A stretch of 64,000 nt of DNA from Theocolax elegans (taxonomy: Eukaryota; Arthropoda; Insecta; Hymenoptera; Cerocephalidae): the NCBI GenBank assembly GCA_026168455.1, contig CM047426.1, positions 33,725,058 through 33,789,057 on the forward strand, read 5' to 3'. The notes beneath the pieces were generated by a model, which was not told the DNA's origin, made no database searches, and worked only from the letters and a program-made list of their open reading frames with translations. Every line of letters starts with the position of its first letter. Position 1 is the first letter of the stretch. The translations under genes were made by a program, and so were the position numbers. This document shows, piece after piece, positions 38,797-50,696 of this stretch.

Positions 38797-40817
38797 TTCT
38801 TGCATTTTTATCCTATCTTTTATCTTATGTATTTCACATTTCTTTTTATATTAGTTTTACATTAGTTATCACAATAATAATATGTTATTTTACTTCATAT
38901 TCCACCATGTTTTGTTGAATCACAATAGAGCTTAAAATACTTATAAATATTTTGATTATAGTGCAGAACAACAAAAATAAAATTATTCAAAAATGAAGAA
39001 ATTTTCATTTAAATATTATATAATATTTCAATAAAAGTTAAAATACTATTATAAAATACTGTACTTATACTCTCTGTCTCTCTCTCTCTCTCTCTCTCTT
39101 TCACATTACACTCCCTCCCTCCCTCCTTTCCACCCTTCCCTCTCTAACAAGTATGAATTGATTTTCAAGAAAACTTTAAGTTCGTATGATTAGTATATGA
39201 CGTTAGTTGAACAATTGTACATAACGTCGTAAGATGGATTCACGGTGTATATAAAAAAATTTTCTTGCTGTGTTATGTCAGCTATCAACCTAATACACTT
39301 AATCAAAAAATTAAAGTCGTAATAGGTCAGATGACAAATTTAGAGCGAGAAAAGGAGCGTCGCCATGTTACCATGTTACTTTTTTAGGTGGAGATTCATA
39401 TTAACTTCGAAGATTAGTTTGGCTATCATTTGCCACCGTCATATTTCGGGCGCATGCGTCGTACCATGTGTTTCAATTCCAAACTTGATATCTTATCGCA
39501 CGCCACTCAGTGTAAAATGCACGCGGTTCATCGGTTTTGCGTCGTGATTCCCTAAATATTGCTTCGAGACTAATTTGTTCGTAAAATCAGTATGTTAAAG
39601 CTTTTTCGTTTTTTTCCTACATTGAAATGGGATCTATAGTTAAGTTTATATACATGTTTATTTGTAGGTGATTTAAATTATTTTGTGCTGACATATTTTA
39701 CATTCGAATGTTAATGTATGTTACAATAACACACCTCTTTTTTATGTTGAATGTTATTTTCTAATGTACTCAATCAATTTTAGCAAAATATTAGATCGTA
39801 CAACTCGCGATTCTGACGTCAATTAACTATTAGACACTTGTGTATATAAACGATTGAGAAAAAAATTTATAATGCTCTGCAATTCTGAAATAGAAAATTT
39901 ATTTTGTAAGCAGAAAATTAACGATTCTCGGAATACTATTTTGCACACATCAAACCACCTAATGACGTACGAACTTGCAAGATTTCTTATCGTAAACGTT
40001 AAGCTCATTTAAATAATTACCTAATAATAATATTTTTCTTTCTGTACTAATAACTATTCAATATAGTTGCATAATTCGACTTTTTCGACTAAATATTAAA
40101 TTGTAAATCTTAATTAATATTTAAGTTATGTCGATGAAATGTTTTATTATCTGTTATATTTATTTACAATGTGATAATGATTTTGTATCTAATTATATAA
40201 GATAAACGAGTATCTCGATAGTTGCGAAATTGAGTTAACTTATAACAATTTTAGATGACATTGTAAGAACTAAGGTTAAATCGAAATTGATAACAGAAAA
40301 ATGTACAAGCAAATTATACATAATTTTCCGTGTTTCTGTATAATATATATATATTATGTACATGAAATAAAGATGAAATAAATTAATAATAAATATAAAT
40401 AAATAAATAAATATTATAAATATAAAAATTAAATATGTCAAACACAAAATAGTGTAAAGTCTTATAAATGTTTATTATATTAATCAAATTGAAAGTTTAG
40501 TATGAAAATATAATAACAGACACTCAATTTTAAAAATCAAATAAAATATCTTTTTTATAATTTATTATTGCACAAATATATCTAGATTATGCACATGGTT
40601 TACAATATAATATAACCATAAATTTTAACGATGGAGTATTAATCAATAAGCTGTCGAACATATTCCTATTACCGCAATGATACTCTTGAAAGCACTTGGG
40701 ATATGCTTTCATCATATAAAAATAGAAAACATTACAAAATTTGCACTGACGTGACTCCGGCCAAGTGACACGTAACAACAAATCTGCACAAGAGAAACGG
40801 ACGGAAAGAGTGAGAGT

Positions 40818-40871
<54 letters not shown>

Positions 40872-42130
40872 TGCTTTACGCATCACAGGCACATAGTTGG
40901 TAACATATCGAAGAAAAACCTGCGAGATGGAAGCTCGTTATCGCTACCTCGCAAAAACCTCGCGCGCGATCTGATGATAAATTTCACCTGCGCGTTTTTC
41001 GATCTCGACCGTTCATTATCGTGGAAAATGCGATTGTACGCCGCAGGGACTCGTAAATCACACGACGGGTGAAAACGATATTGCGATTAGCTCGATCGAG
41101 GGTAAAGAATTGCAAATCTCGGGCTGCAAATTCCAATTCACATATAGGGATTTTCGCGAAGTCCTATATTCGTAATCGAATCAATGTACGTGTGTGTGCG
41201 TGTGTGCTTAATGAAATTTACAAAGTAATCAATACTCGTGATTAATTGCATAAAACACGTTAGAGATAAGTGCAGTCGGGCAAATTATGTTAGAACATGA
41301 CCATCGGTCTATCGATTTCTTGAGTTGTCGCGTTTCGATGTAAAATATATATTCGGAGGGATAAACGCACATTCTCGCGCACGGGTAAATTCACTTTGGC
41401 TTTAACTTTGGCTTTGTTGTGCAACATGACGATTCGTTAATGAGAACGCCATATAAACGAGTGTACATACGCGAGAAAGTAACGTCATGGATTAGGGCTA
41501 TCGCATGGGTATCGATCATTGTTGCCAATCGAGTTTCAACCTATATCTACCAATTTTCGTTTTGCAATAATATAAAATATATCGACGGCCGCGACGTAGA
41601 ATACTAATTCCGATTCAACTAAAAAAGGGGTTATTTCGTTCAATTTTTTCCGAGGACTTAACTATAACTTCTTCGACAACTTGAAATCAGATCTTGCGGA
41701 GCCGAGTGAAACTTACGTGAGATCGATAAAATATAAACTGTTACTTGAAAGCATGGTCGGTAATACCAATTTAAAGTATTGACCGAAAACATTGTATGCG
41801 ATTTAACAATTGATTTATTTAACAGGAAGTCAAAATAGCGCGCATCTTTTATCGACCGCAGCCGAAATCCAACCGCGGCCGGAATAGTAAAATTTTTTAA
41901 AATTTAATGAACTGTCATTTTCTTTGCCGCGGTCGTCGATATAATTTTAGTACTTTTATAAAAACTGAAATTACTTTTACAAATTTTATGAAAAATAATT
42001 TTCAGTTAGAATTCTCTAAATATAAGTAATGCATAAAATTAATAAATTTAATTATGGCAGAACTATCTAATTAGTTATTGCAAACAGTTATATGTACATA
42101 TTATTTAATCGTATCACATACCTATTTCAC
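38797..42130. other. spen: spen intron, part 2; simple repeats only
   Basis: A CT repeat is at 39071-39101 and a GA repeat at 40820-40868. A slightly GC-richer stretch (40900-41600) has no conserved coding sequence. Confidence 0.5.
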
Positions 42131-42357
42131 ATAAAAAAAATTGTTGTAGTAAAAATTACTATGTCATCACGGGAACCGAGGGATGAACTTGAATAATCAT
42201 AGTATAATGTATCATGAAATTTACTATGCATATCTATTAAATTTTCCAAAAGTTTCAGTATATATTTGACTATATATACAACATAAAAATTTTTATGATT
42301 TGTCGAGTCTTTCCTACTATTATTCAATGACATAGTAATTTTTACTACACTTTTATG
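42131..42357. mobile_element. 227-bp inverted-repeat (MITE-like) element
   Basis: TAGTAAAAATTACTATGTCAT in the left arm (42131-42167) is mirrored by ATGACATAGTAATTTTTACT in the right arm (42327-42357). The ends read CATAAAA and TTTTATG. Confidence 0.6.
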
Positions 42358-43187
42358 CCGTATAGGTACCCAGTTTGAGATTCCACCATTCTACAATGGT
42401 ACTTCATCATTTTATAATATTTTATGATCAAAATTCATCTTTGGAATCCTAAAATTACCATAAACTCATGATTTTATGATAGACATAGCGGGATGCATTT
42501 ATATAATATAAAAATTTATATAAAATGAAATAATTAATATTAATATAGTAATAATTCATAAAAAAATCGAAAACAATGTCATCATCGGAAATAACCAAAA
42601 ACAAAATTAAAAGATAACTAGAAGGTTCACAAAAACCCGTCCATCAATGAATATTGTATAATATAGCGTCTATGGAAAAGAAGTGATTAATTTAATATTG
42701 ATATAATATAAATTCTTATATTTTATTTTGAATAATTAATTAAATTTTAGTACATTAATAAATAAATTTTATGTTTTTTATATTATTCACCTTTATTAAA
42801 TTTATAGTAGTGGTTTTAAAATCATGACTTTTAATTATATATTTATTAATTATGTAATTATGATTTTTTATAAAATAATAATCATATAATTGCCCAAAAG
42901 CATGACATTTTCTATGAAATTTATCATCGTAAATTCATCAATAATGAATTATTTGTTTAAATTTCTCCATAATAAACTCTTAAATTATGTTAAAAATTTC
43001 TAGCAGAGTATTCGTTTTTTATAGTTATTTTTCAAATTGAGAAAATGAGTGACATTATTGTAACAATTTATTGTTAACTCTTGTTGAAGGACAACGTTTG
43101 ATAATTGCCATTTATATATAAAACATGATTTACGATTATTTCATTTGACAAACATATTATTATTATATAATTTGACTGATTATATAT

Positions 43188-43444
43188 ACGGAGAGAAAAG
43201 TTTTAGTAAATTTTTCTAAACTTTCTATAAACATAAATATTTAATTTTCAATGACTACGTAACCAACTATTAGACATATCTAAATACACAACTTTTTGTC
43301 ATTTTTTACTGAACTTTCTACTAATTTTTAATGCAAGTCTACTAATTTTACTAAAAGTTAAATAAGTAATTTTGCACGTATGGCATTCTGTTACCGAGTT
43401 AGTGAAAGTTTAGTAAAACTTACTGAAATTTTTCTCACCGTGTA
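43188..43444. mobile_element. 257-bp inverted-repeat (MITE-like) element
   Basis: The left arm begins ACGGAGAGAAAAGTTTTAGT and the right arm ends GAAATTTTTCTCACCGTGTA, inverted copies over about 40 bp. The end sequence (ACxxxGAGAAAA) resembles the termini of the 2.2-kb element at 31141. Confidence 0.6.
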
Positions 43445-46400
43445 TGATTTGTACATGGTACGTATTAATGTAATACGCCTTTATTTGTTGCAAATTTTTC
43501 TTAAATTCGTATAGAATGATAATCTCGGACAATTCTGAAATAGTCAATTATATATAATTTTACATAATTGATTAATAATAAATGTAACATTAGCGATTTA
43601 CAACTTTAACATTTTTGTAAAAGCAAACAAGTTTATATTTTTTATATAGATTTATTTATGAGGATTTTTGTTGATTAATTAATAAAAAAAATAAATGAGT
43701 ATGTAAAAAAATGAAAAAGATCCGCATGTTTATTGGTAATCTAACTACATGCAGATAATCAGACTAAAATATTATTGTTTTTGAGAAATCTGTGAAACCA
43801 AGTTCACATTTTTGATGAGACTCTTTTTGATAACATAACGATATTTTAGTTTGAAAGTCAGTACAGATTATTGATAATTAAAGGCATTTCTTCTCTTATT
43901 TTTTCACATACTCTTTTAATTACAGATTTACTCTCAATTATCGTGTTTATCAATAAGGTTAGGGAGGATAAGTATTGACTATGCCCCCACCACCCTTTAA
44001 GTGATTATTTACGTTCAGAAACGCTGTAAAATAATTTTAATAATAATATATAATACAACCTAATAAATTTTACTTGATTTTAAGTAAACTTCGCTAGAAT
44101 AACAGTTTAAGGGTATGTCAGAGTCTATACAAAACTACACGCCTACCGACATTTTCGTACTTTTCGTTGTGTATATTTAAAATTTTGATATTTCCTAATT
44201 ATATTTATGATGGTGTATTTTCTAATTCGTCACAAATGTGTGATGACAGTAATAATCAAGTAAAAATGAAAAGCAAGTTTAAGTAACGAATCCTCGTAAC
44301 TTGAATACTTTAGAGTGATTTTTTATATTTTTATAAAACTTTTAGTAACTTTCCTGAATTTTTCTTTTCGTGTATAAAAGCTAAAAAGTTTACGTATGTT
44401 ATTAAATCATCATGTGTTAGCTTCATATAATTATAATTCGGAACAGGTTAGTAAAAAATAGTTCATTAAACTTCATGAAAACATTGTTAGAATTGTGATA
44501 ACCATAGGCAATTCATTTGTAAGTAATTATTTTAGACTGTCGCGAAGAGTTAATTACAGTAAAAAATTTTAATATTAAATTTGTTGTTTGATCACTATTA
44601 TCGACTTCAAATATACCTCATATATATAAAACCACTCGAATCGTGAAAATTAACATCAATGTCATAGACGCAAATTTTCTAGTTTTTCCATCTGAATCAA
44701 AGCACCGATGCCGTGAAGAAAGAGAAGAATGGGAGGGGGCGATACTGAATGAGAGAGAAGGAAACGCTCGCACGTGTCGAACCCTCAGAGTCTACGGCGA
44801 TACGCGCGATAAAGGGAGTGGCCGAGGGGTAGGAAAAAAGTAACCCGCGCATACCCGGGCCGTCCTAATAACTCACGTACCGAGTCGTCCCCTTTTTCCC
44901 TCCACTTGGCCCCGTCACGCTCCAACGCTGTCCACCTTCTTTTGTCATCTCCTTATTCCAGTTTCTTGGGCTTTGTCGGAGATGCGACGAGAGTTCATTA
45001 CGCTTTCCATTTGCCTCTAGGCAAAGGAGGGCACTTTTTTGGATGGAGAAAGAAAGGGAGAAAGAGGGAGAGGGGGTGATTATTATACGCTAGGAGGACG
45101 TTATCCTTTTTGCGGAGAAAAATCCATTAAAATTACCATAGTATATACCGAAGAGTCCAACAGTTTTAAAACCCCCTCCGGAAGAGGCTTCCATTGTTTT
45201 TTCTTTTAACGGTTTTACTTGCCAGCATTTTTCTTTGGTTAGTTTCATGATGGAGGTTTAGTTATTTTTGCAAATTTCTTGGTGTATAACTAATTTGTAA
45301 CGAAGTTTCCTTAGATTTTAAAAATTTTTTTGCTTATTAAGTAGTTAAAATACATATTACTACTTATAATGTTTGTAAGTCCAATGTTTCGTTTTAATGT
45401 AATCATCAAAATTCGTTTCTAGTTGATTAATAAATTTGTTATTCTCATTTATTTAATGATTTTAATTTGGCCAAATAAAAATATACCTAACGCTGACTAA
45501 CGATGTTTCTGTACACTGCTTGAAAGAAAGATGCTATTTATGCATTAAAGTACTAGAACACTGACCCTAAATGTACTTGTAACATACTACGTAAACAGTA
45601 CTCTCTAAATCTCCAATAGTGAATATAGTCACTTTGCAATAGCGAGACTTTGGTCACTTCAAAGTATAGTATTAATAATTAATTTTTTTTTAATTTTTTA
45701 AAAAATTAAAAAAATGTTATTATAATAATTATATCTACTCATGGATAATGTTGTATATATTTACAATAAGACACTAGGTGCATTACGTGAGAGTTCATGA
45801 GCCTTCTCTCTCGTGAAAATTTATTCTAGTTTTTAGATTTATTTTTTCTAATTTTTTTACCAAAATTTATTCTTTCAATATATGTGATTAATTTTAATTT
45901 ATGCAGCTCTCTGCTAATTCCGAAGCTGAATAACATTAATTTTTAAAACTCACATTGAATTGAAGAATTTGAAAAGAAACAAATAAAATAAATGATTGGA
46001 TGAGCCATCGGTCATTATTTTTATAGTTACTCGATAACAGCTTCTGCTTTTCTACAAGTCCATATGTTGAGTTCAATTTTATTTAAAAATAATTACATAC
46101 CTAACACTTTTTACATAAATCTCCATTTATTTCTTTCAGAGGGAATAATCACTTTATAAAATAATACACTTTTCTCAAAACTGAACATTCTCTTTTCTAA
46201 GAAGTGAATATATAAATTATTTTGGAAATATTTACTTTTGAAATTCGTTTTTAAAGTGTACATTTGCTTTCGAAGAAAGTTTTGAGATTTAGAGAGTAAA
46301 AAATAGTGACACGTTGAGTATATGTATAGTTGCACAATCCCAATTAGAAAGATTTCAATTATTTTGATGAAATAATACTTGGGATTAAAGATTTAATTCT

Positions 46401-47998
46401 TTTTTGTTAAGATGATAAAGTAAATGGGTGACTGAACCACTGGTTGAACAGTCAGCAGTGAATTAATACTTGCATAACAAATAGTCAAATGGTCATATTT
46501 ATTTTGCAGCACATGATATGGCGACTAGTTGCGCCTGAGTTTTATATGCTTTATCGTTTACTTTGTTTTATAATCGTTTATAATACATTAAAATACACTT
46601 TTCATGAGTTGACAGAAAAATATTTATACAGACAAATAACATATTACTTTAAAAATGGATAGGGTTATTAAGTAATGTCAACACCATCGTATGAAGGCAT
46701 AAGTACAAGGACATAGAAGAAATTCAATATTATGGCAAAATTTATGTAATTAAAATTTATTTGATCACACAGCACTATAAATGTAACGCATAAATAAGTA
46801 GATTTTATTTACAAATAATCTTATACTATGCATAAAAAATTAATTACCTTAAAATTTATAAACACACTAAATTAAATGTTTAAAATAAATAAACCATTTG
46901 GTATAACATTAATTATATTTAATTGTAATTGTGATAATAATATTATTATTATGTTTATAATACTTATTAAAAATTTTTTTTATTTGGTAGTGTCCACCTA
47001 TGCTTTGTGAAAGTCTTTTAGATAACCTACACATTTATTTCATTTCCTTTAAACCACCTCTGTTCCCAACCTTCTTGCAATTACTCGGGATTATGCTTAT
47101 GAAGAATGGTTTGATTATGCACTATCTCGTTCTTTATTTACTTTTACAACTGTATAATATTCGCTATATAATTGATTAGAATAAAGATGATAAAATTCAA
47201 ACTTTATATCATTTTTAATAGTTCAAACATTTTTCTTATTTTGTTTGTTGAATAAAAATGTTTTTTTATAAATCTTCAAAAACTTCATCCTTACGTAATT
47301 ATATTTTTATTTAATTAGCTGTTAAATGTAACCAAAATAGTTTTCTTATAATCCTTACAATTCGTAGTAAATGCGTTAAAGAGGTGTTGTCAAACCCAAT
47401 CAATAATTCAAAGTTCCCGCGCTTAAATTATCGACTTAACTCTACTACTAATATAAAGATAAACATTTTATATTAAAATTTGAGAAGAATATTGACCTTT
47501 ACTATGATGGAAAGTGTAATTGTGGAAAATTTCAAGGCGATTGGTGAAGTAGTTTACGAAATTAATTCTTTTAAAAATGTGCACTGCACTGAAAATTTTG
47601 AAACTTTGCATAATTATAGATTATTTCATAATAAAGAGCAATGGTTTACTGGTTTAACTTAAATTTTAATCAAATATATAAAATATTAATTTTTGAAAAA
47701 GTAGTACTTTTCATTCGATAATCGTAGGTGCTGAAAATTTAAATTATTATTAGGTTGAACATCGTCTTATCAACAGTGCAAAATATATCGGCGAGTGCTT
47801 CTTTCTAAAATAAATAATTAATGTTTATAATAACTAAATTGAGCGAATAGTTTATTAAATCTAATTAAGTGCTCGATAATGGTTGCGCAATAGTACAGCG
47901 TATGTCCTAGATCGAATAATAAGGATATTACTAAAATCTGATGCAAAAGCATCTAGAAAAAAATGTAATTAATAAAATGTGATGTTTTTCTGTTCCAG
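43445..47998. other. spen: spen intron, part 3; no gene seen
   Basis: AT-rich except for a GC-richer, purine-biased patch at 44690-45100. That patch shows no conserved motif. The last bases (TTTTTCTGTTCCAG) form a good acceptor for the exon at 47999. Confidence 0.5.
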
Positions 47999-48910
47999 AA
48001 GGGAGAGGGAGCGGGAGAGGGAGAGGGAGAGAGAACGCGAGAGAGAGCGGGAGAGGGAGCGAGAGCGCGAGCGTGAAAGGGAGAGGGAGAGGGAGAGGGA
48101 ACGAGAAAGAGAGAGAGAACGAGAACGAGAGCGAGAACGAGAGCGAGAACGAGAACGCGAGCGGGAGAGGAGCTTCGAATCGTCTGTGACGGTGGGCAAC
48201 TCGAGCGGTCGATTCGCCCGCTATGAGACTCCGCCACGAGCAAGGACTTCGAGCTACAGTCGGACCCCAGGGGGAGGTAGCACCCCTGGGGCCAGTCCCG
48301 CACAACCAACTGCCATGTCTCGGAGCAGTCGGCGCTCGTACCAAGCGGATCCGTACTACGAGCCCGATTACCCCGAGCCACAGCTCAGTCGGCGTTTTCG
48401 CAGTTACGACGAGTTCAGCCAAGGTAGTGCCGCGAGTCACGACGATTACGAGTCAGGCCCAGGACCCGAATCCAAATTACTCGCCGACGACGATCTCGCC
48501 GGGGTACTCGGCTGCGAAACTTCTTCGTCGAGACGACACGCGATCGCGAGTGTGGTCGCAGTCGATCCACCACCGCCTCCCCTCCTACCCCCACCGGACA
48601 TCAGACATCTTCAGAAAGAACGAGTTCATCTTCTCGAGCAGCTCGAGGAGTGTCACAGTAGTGGGGACGAACTTGGGTTCGCACCGAAAAAGCGAGCAAA
48701 ACTACTCGATGCAGGACCGATTTTGCTGGGTCAGGAGGACGATGAGCCGGAAATCGCTTCGCTTCTGGTCACCTCGCACGCCGGTCGTAAAGGCATGGAG
48801 GTCCGGAGGGTCAGTGACAGCAAACTCGTTCTACATCATGGCTCGAGAAGATCCAGCTGCGAAGGCAAAGGTTCCTTGCCCTGTAAGCGACGACGTGATA
48901 CTACCAGCAG
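47999..48910 (+). CDS. spen: spen exon: Arg/Glu tract and post-RRM linker
   Basis: The exon begins after TGTTCCAG and opens with about 55 residues of almost pure Arg-Glu repeats. It continues with GRFARYETPPRARTSSYSR, SRRFRSYDEFSQGSAASHDD, a Pro run, and DIRHLQKERVHLLEQLEE followed by SSGDEL. The RFxRYE and DIRHLQKxRVxLLEQLE blocks follow RRM4 in other Spen proteins, which places this exon just after the RRM region. It ends at a GTATTT donor in phase 2; the next exon supplies one base. A second frame is open across 48223-48990, but the chosen frame carries the repeat tract and the LLEQLEE block. The tract is encoded by an imperfect GAG/CGG/AGA microsatellite, so its length is probably variable. 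It is basic and acidic at once, probably a nuclear low-complexity region or extended charged helix. Confidence 0.88.
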
Positions 48911-50696
48911 GTATTTTATTATTTATTACCTATTTCTCTATCTCCACAATTGACCTTTCCAGTCAATTCACACTTTCTATTTCAGAATAATTTCGTGTTT
49001 ACTTTTACTTTTACCCTTAATTAACCTTTTGACTATTGAGCTAAAAAAACGCTTGTGCACCTAAAATAATAAAGAAATATACTTTATGAGATTTTTTGGG
49101 TTGCTGAACGCGAATTCAAAGTCAGAATTTCGAAATTCAACATAACTGATTTATTATGGACGACCAAATGCTATGTTTCTCGTAAATTATATAAAAAATT
49201 CTAACTATAACGTGAAGAATAAACAGAATTTTTTTTAGATTTTCAAGACACTAATTACTAATCTAAAATCAGAATTTTAGCATTTGAAATGAATTAACTT
49301 AGATAAGAATATACGGAAGCCACTTAATTTCTGTTTGTTAATAACGATTTTCCAATATAAGAAATTGTGTGGATATATCCGCGGTGTAGTATTCTTCGTT
49401 ATTTTTTTTGCGGATATTCCGCTTAAAAGAAGGCTATACAGTATAGCTTCACAAATCCACTACCCGAAAATTATAGAGCAGTAGTGGCGCTGCCGTCAGG
49501 TGGGCTGAGTTTATAGTCGACTATAATTATGGTCAATTAAAGAAAATGCAGTTTTACTATACAAAATCTAAGTGTAGCGCCATAGTTATTGATGTAATGA
49601 TTAATTACGTATTACTTATAGCTGATCGAAAAGTCAGTATGTTCGACGAAAACTGATAAGTATACTTATAATAATAATAAGTGATACGTATATGTAATAA
49701 TGCTGAGGACTTACGCCCAGATCTCTTTGTACTTATCACTTTTCGTCGAATCTACTGACTTTTCTATCAGCTAAGTAATATGTAATTAATCATTACATCA
49801 ATAGTTATGGTACTCAACTTAGATTTTGTATGATAGAAAATCTATTTTCTTTAATTGTCCAATATAATTATAGTCAAATATGAACCCTATCAAAAAAGTC
49901 AATAGGGAGCTTAATATGGTTTCTACGGACTTTTGGAAAAATACTTTATTCTTTAATATAGTCTTTTTGAACTATGTACACAAGTTGATGAAAATTAACG
50001 TGTGGAATCAAACATGAAATTGCACGTGGAATAGTATGTAAAAATTATTATTAATTTTTTTTACAGTCAATAAAGACAATCATGCGGAACAAATTATTTT
50101 TTCAGAAGTTCGAAAAAATGACGTGAAATTCCACCTGAACTTTTTTGATAGGAATCTCCCACCTGACGGCAGCGCCAGTTCTGCTTGCGAATTTTCGGGT
50201 GGTGGATTTGTAAAGCTATACCTCTACGGACTCCCCTTGAGCCCTTGGGGTTAATCATTTTGATATTTATACAAATTTGGAAAATACTATAAAAAAATTA
50301 TTAACGATTTGTCATTTAATTACTAAAATTCTACTCAATACTAGATGTATTAATTTATAAATTTTATTAACCGAGGCCGATTTTCAATGTATTCTGAAGA
50401 AATTAATATACTTATATATATATATATTACATTGAATTATCAATAAATTCATTTTATTTTAGCAAATAACTTCATGTAAGAGATTAAATTGCATTAATAA
50501 AAAAAATTGTACATTTTCATATAATTGACCACTATTGTATAAATAAGTTTTTTAATTTCAATAATAATGTATAATAATGTTTGATTAGAAGTATAAAGAA
50601 TGATCTATGCATGTATATTACATGATAATGTAGAGTTAGAAGAGTAATGTTACTCCCAAAAACGTAACGCGTGTGACGAAGAACTTACGGTTGCAG
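48911..50696. other. spen: spen intron containing a TIR element
   Basis: The intron lies between the GTATTT donor and TTGCAG acceptor. It is AT-rich outside the element at 49441-50221, with no coding content. Confidence 0.7.
49441..50221. mobile_element. 781-bp element with 64-bp terminal inverted repeats and nested palindrome
   Basis: The left arm 49441-49504 (includes AAATCCACTACCCGAAAATT and GCGCTGCCGTCAGGTGGG) is mirrored at 50158-50221 (CCCACCTGACGGCAGCGC ... AATTTTCGGGTGGTGGATTT). Between them, 49517-49876 forms a second large imperfect inverted repeat centred near 49705. Non-coding; probable non-autonomous DNA transposon inserted in the intron. Confidence 0.75.

Noticed and set aside
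43715..43765. RNP2-like word MFIGNLTT as a candidate for the missing RRM
   Set aside because: The frame stops within a few codons, and the flanks are AT-rich with no other RRM feature.
47931..48440. Minus-strand open frames of 142-169 codons
   Set aside because: Antisense shadow of the Arg/Glu microsatellite; no conserved motif.
48223..48990. Second open frame across the Arg/Glu exon, possibly the true frame for part of it
   Set aside because: Some stretches look protein-like, but it lacks the LLEQLEE block and would need two compensating indels.
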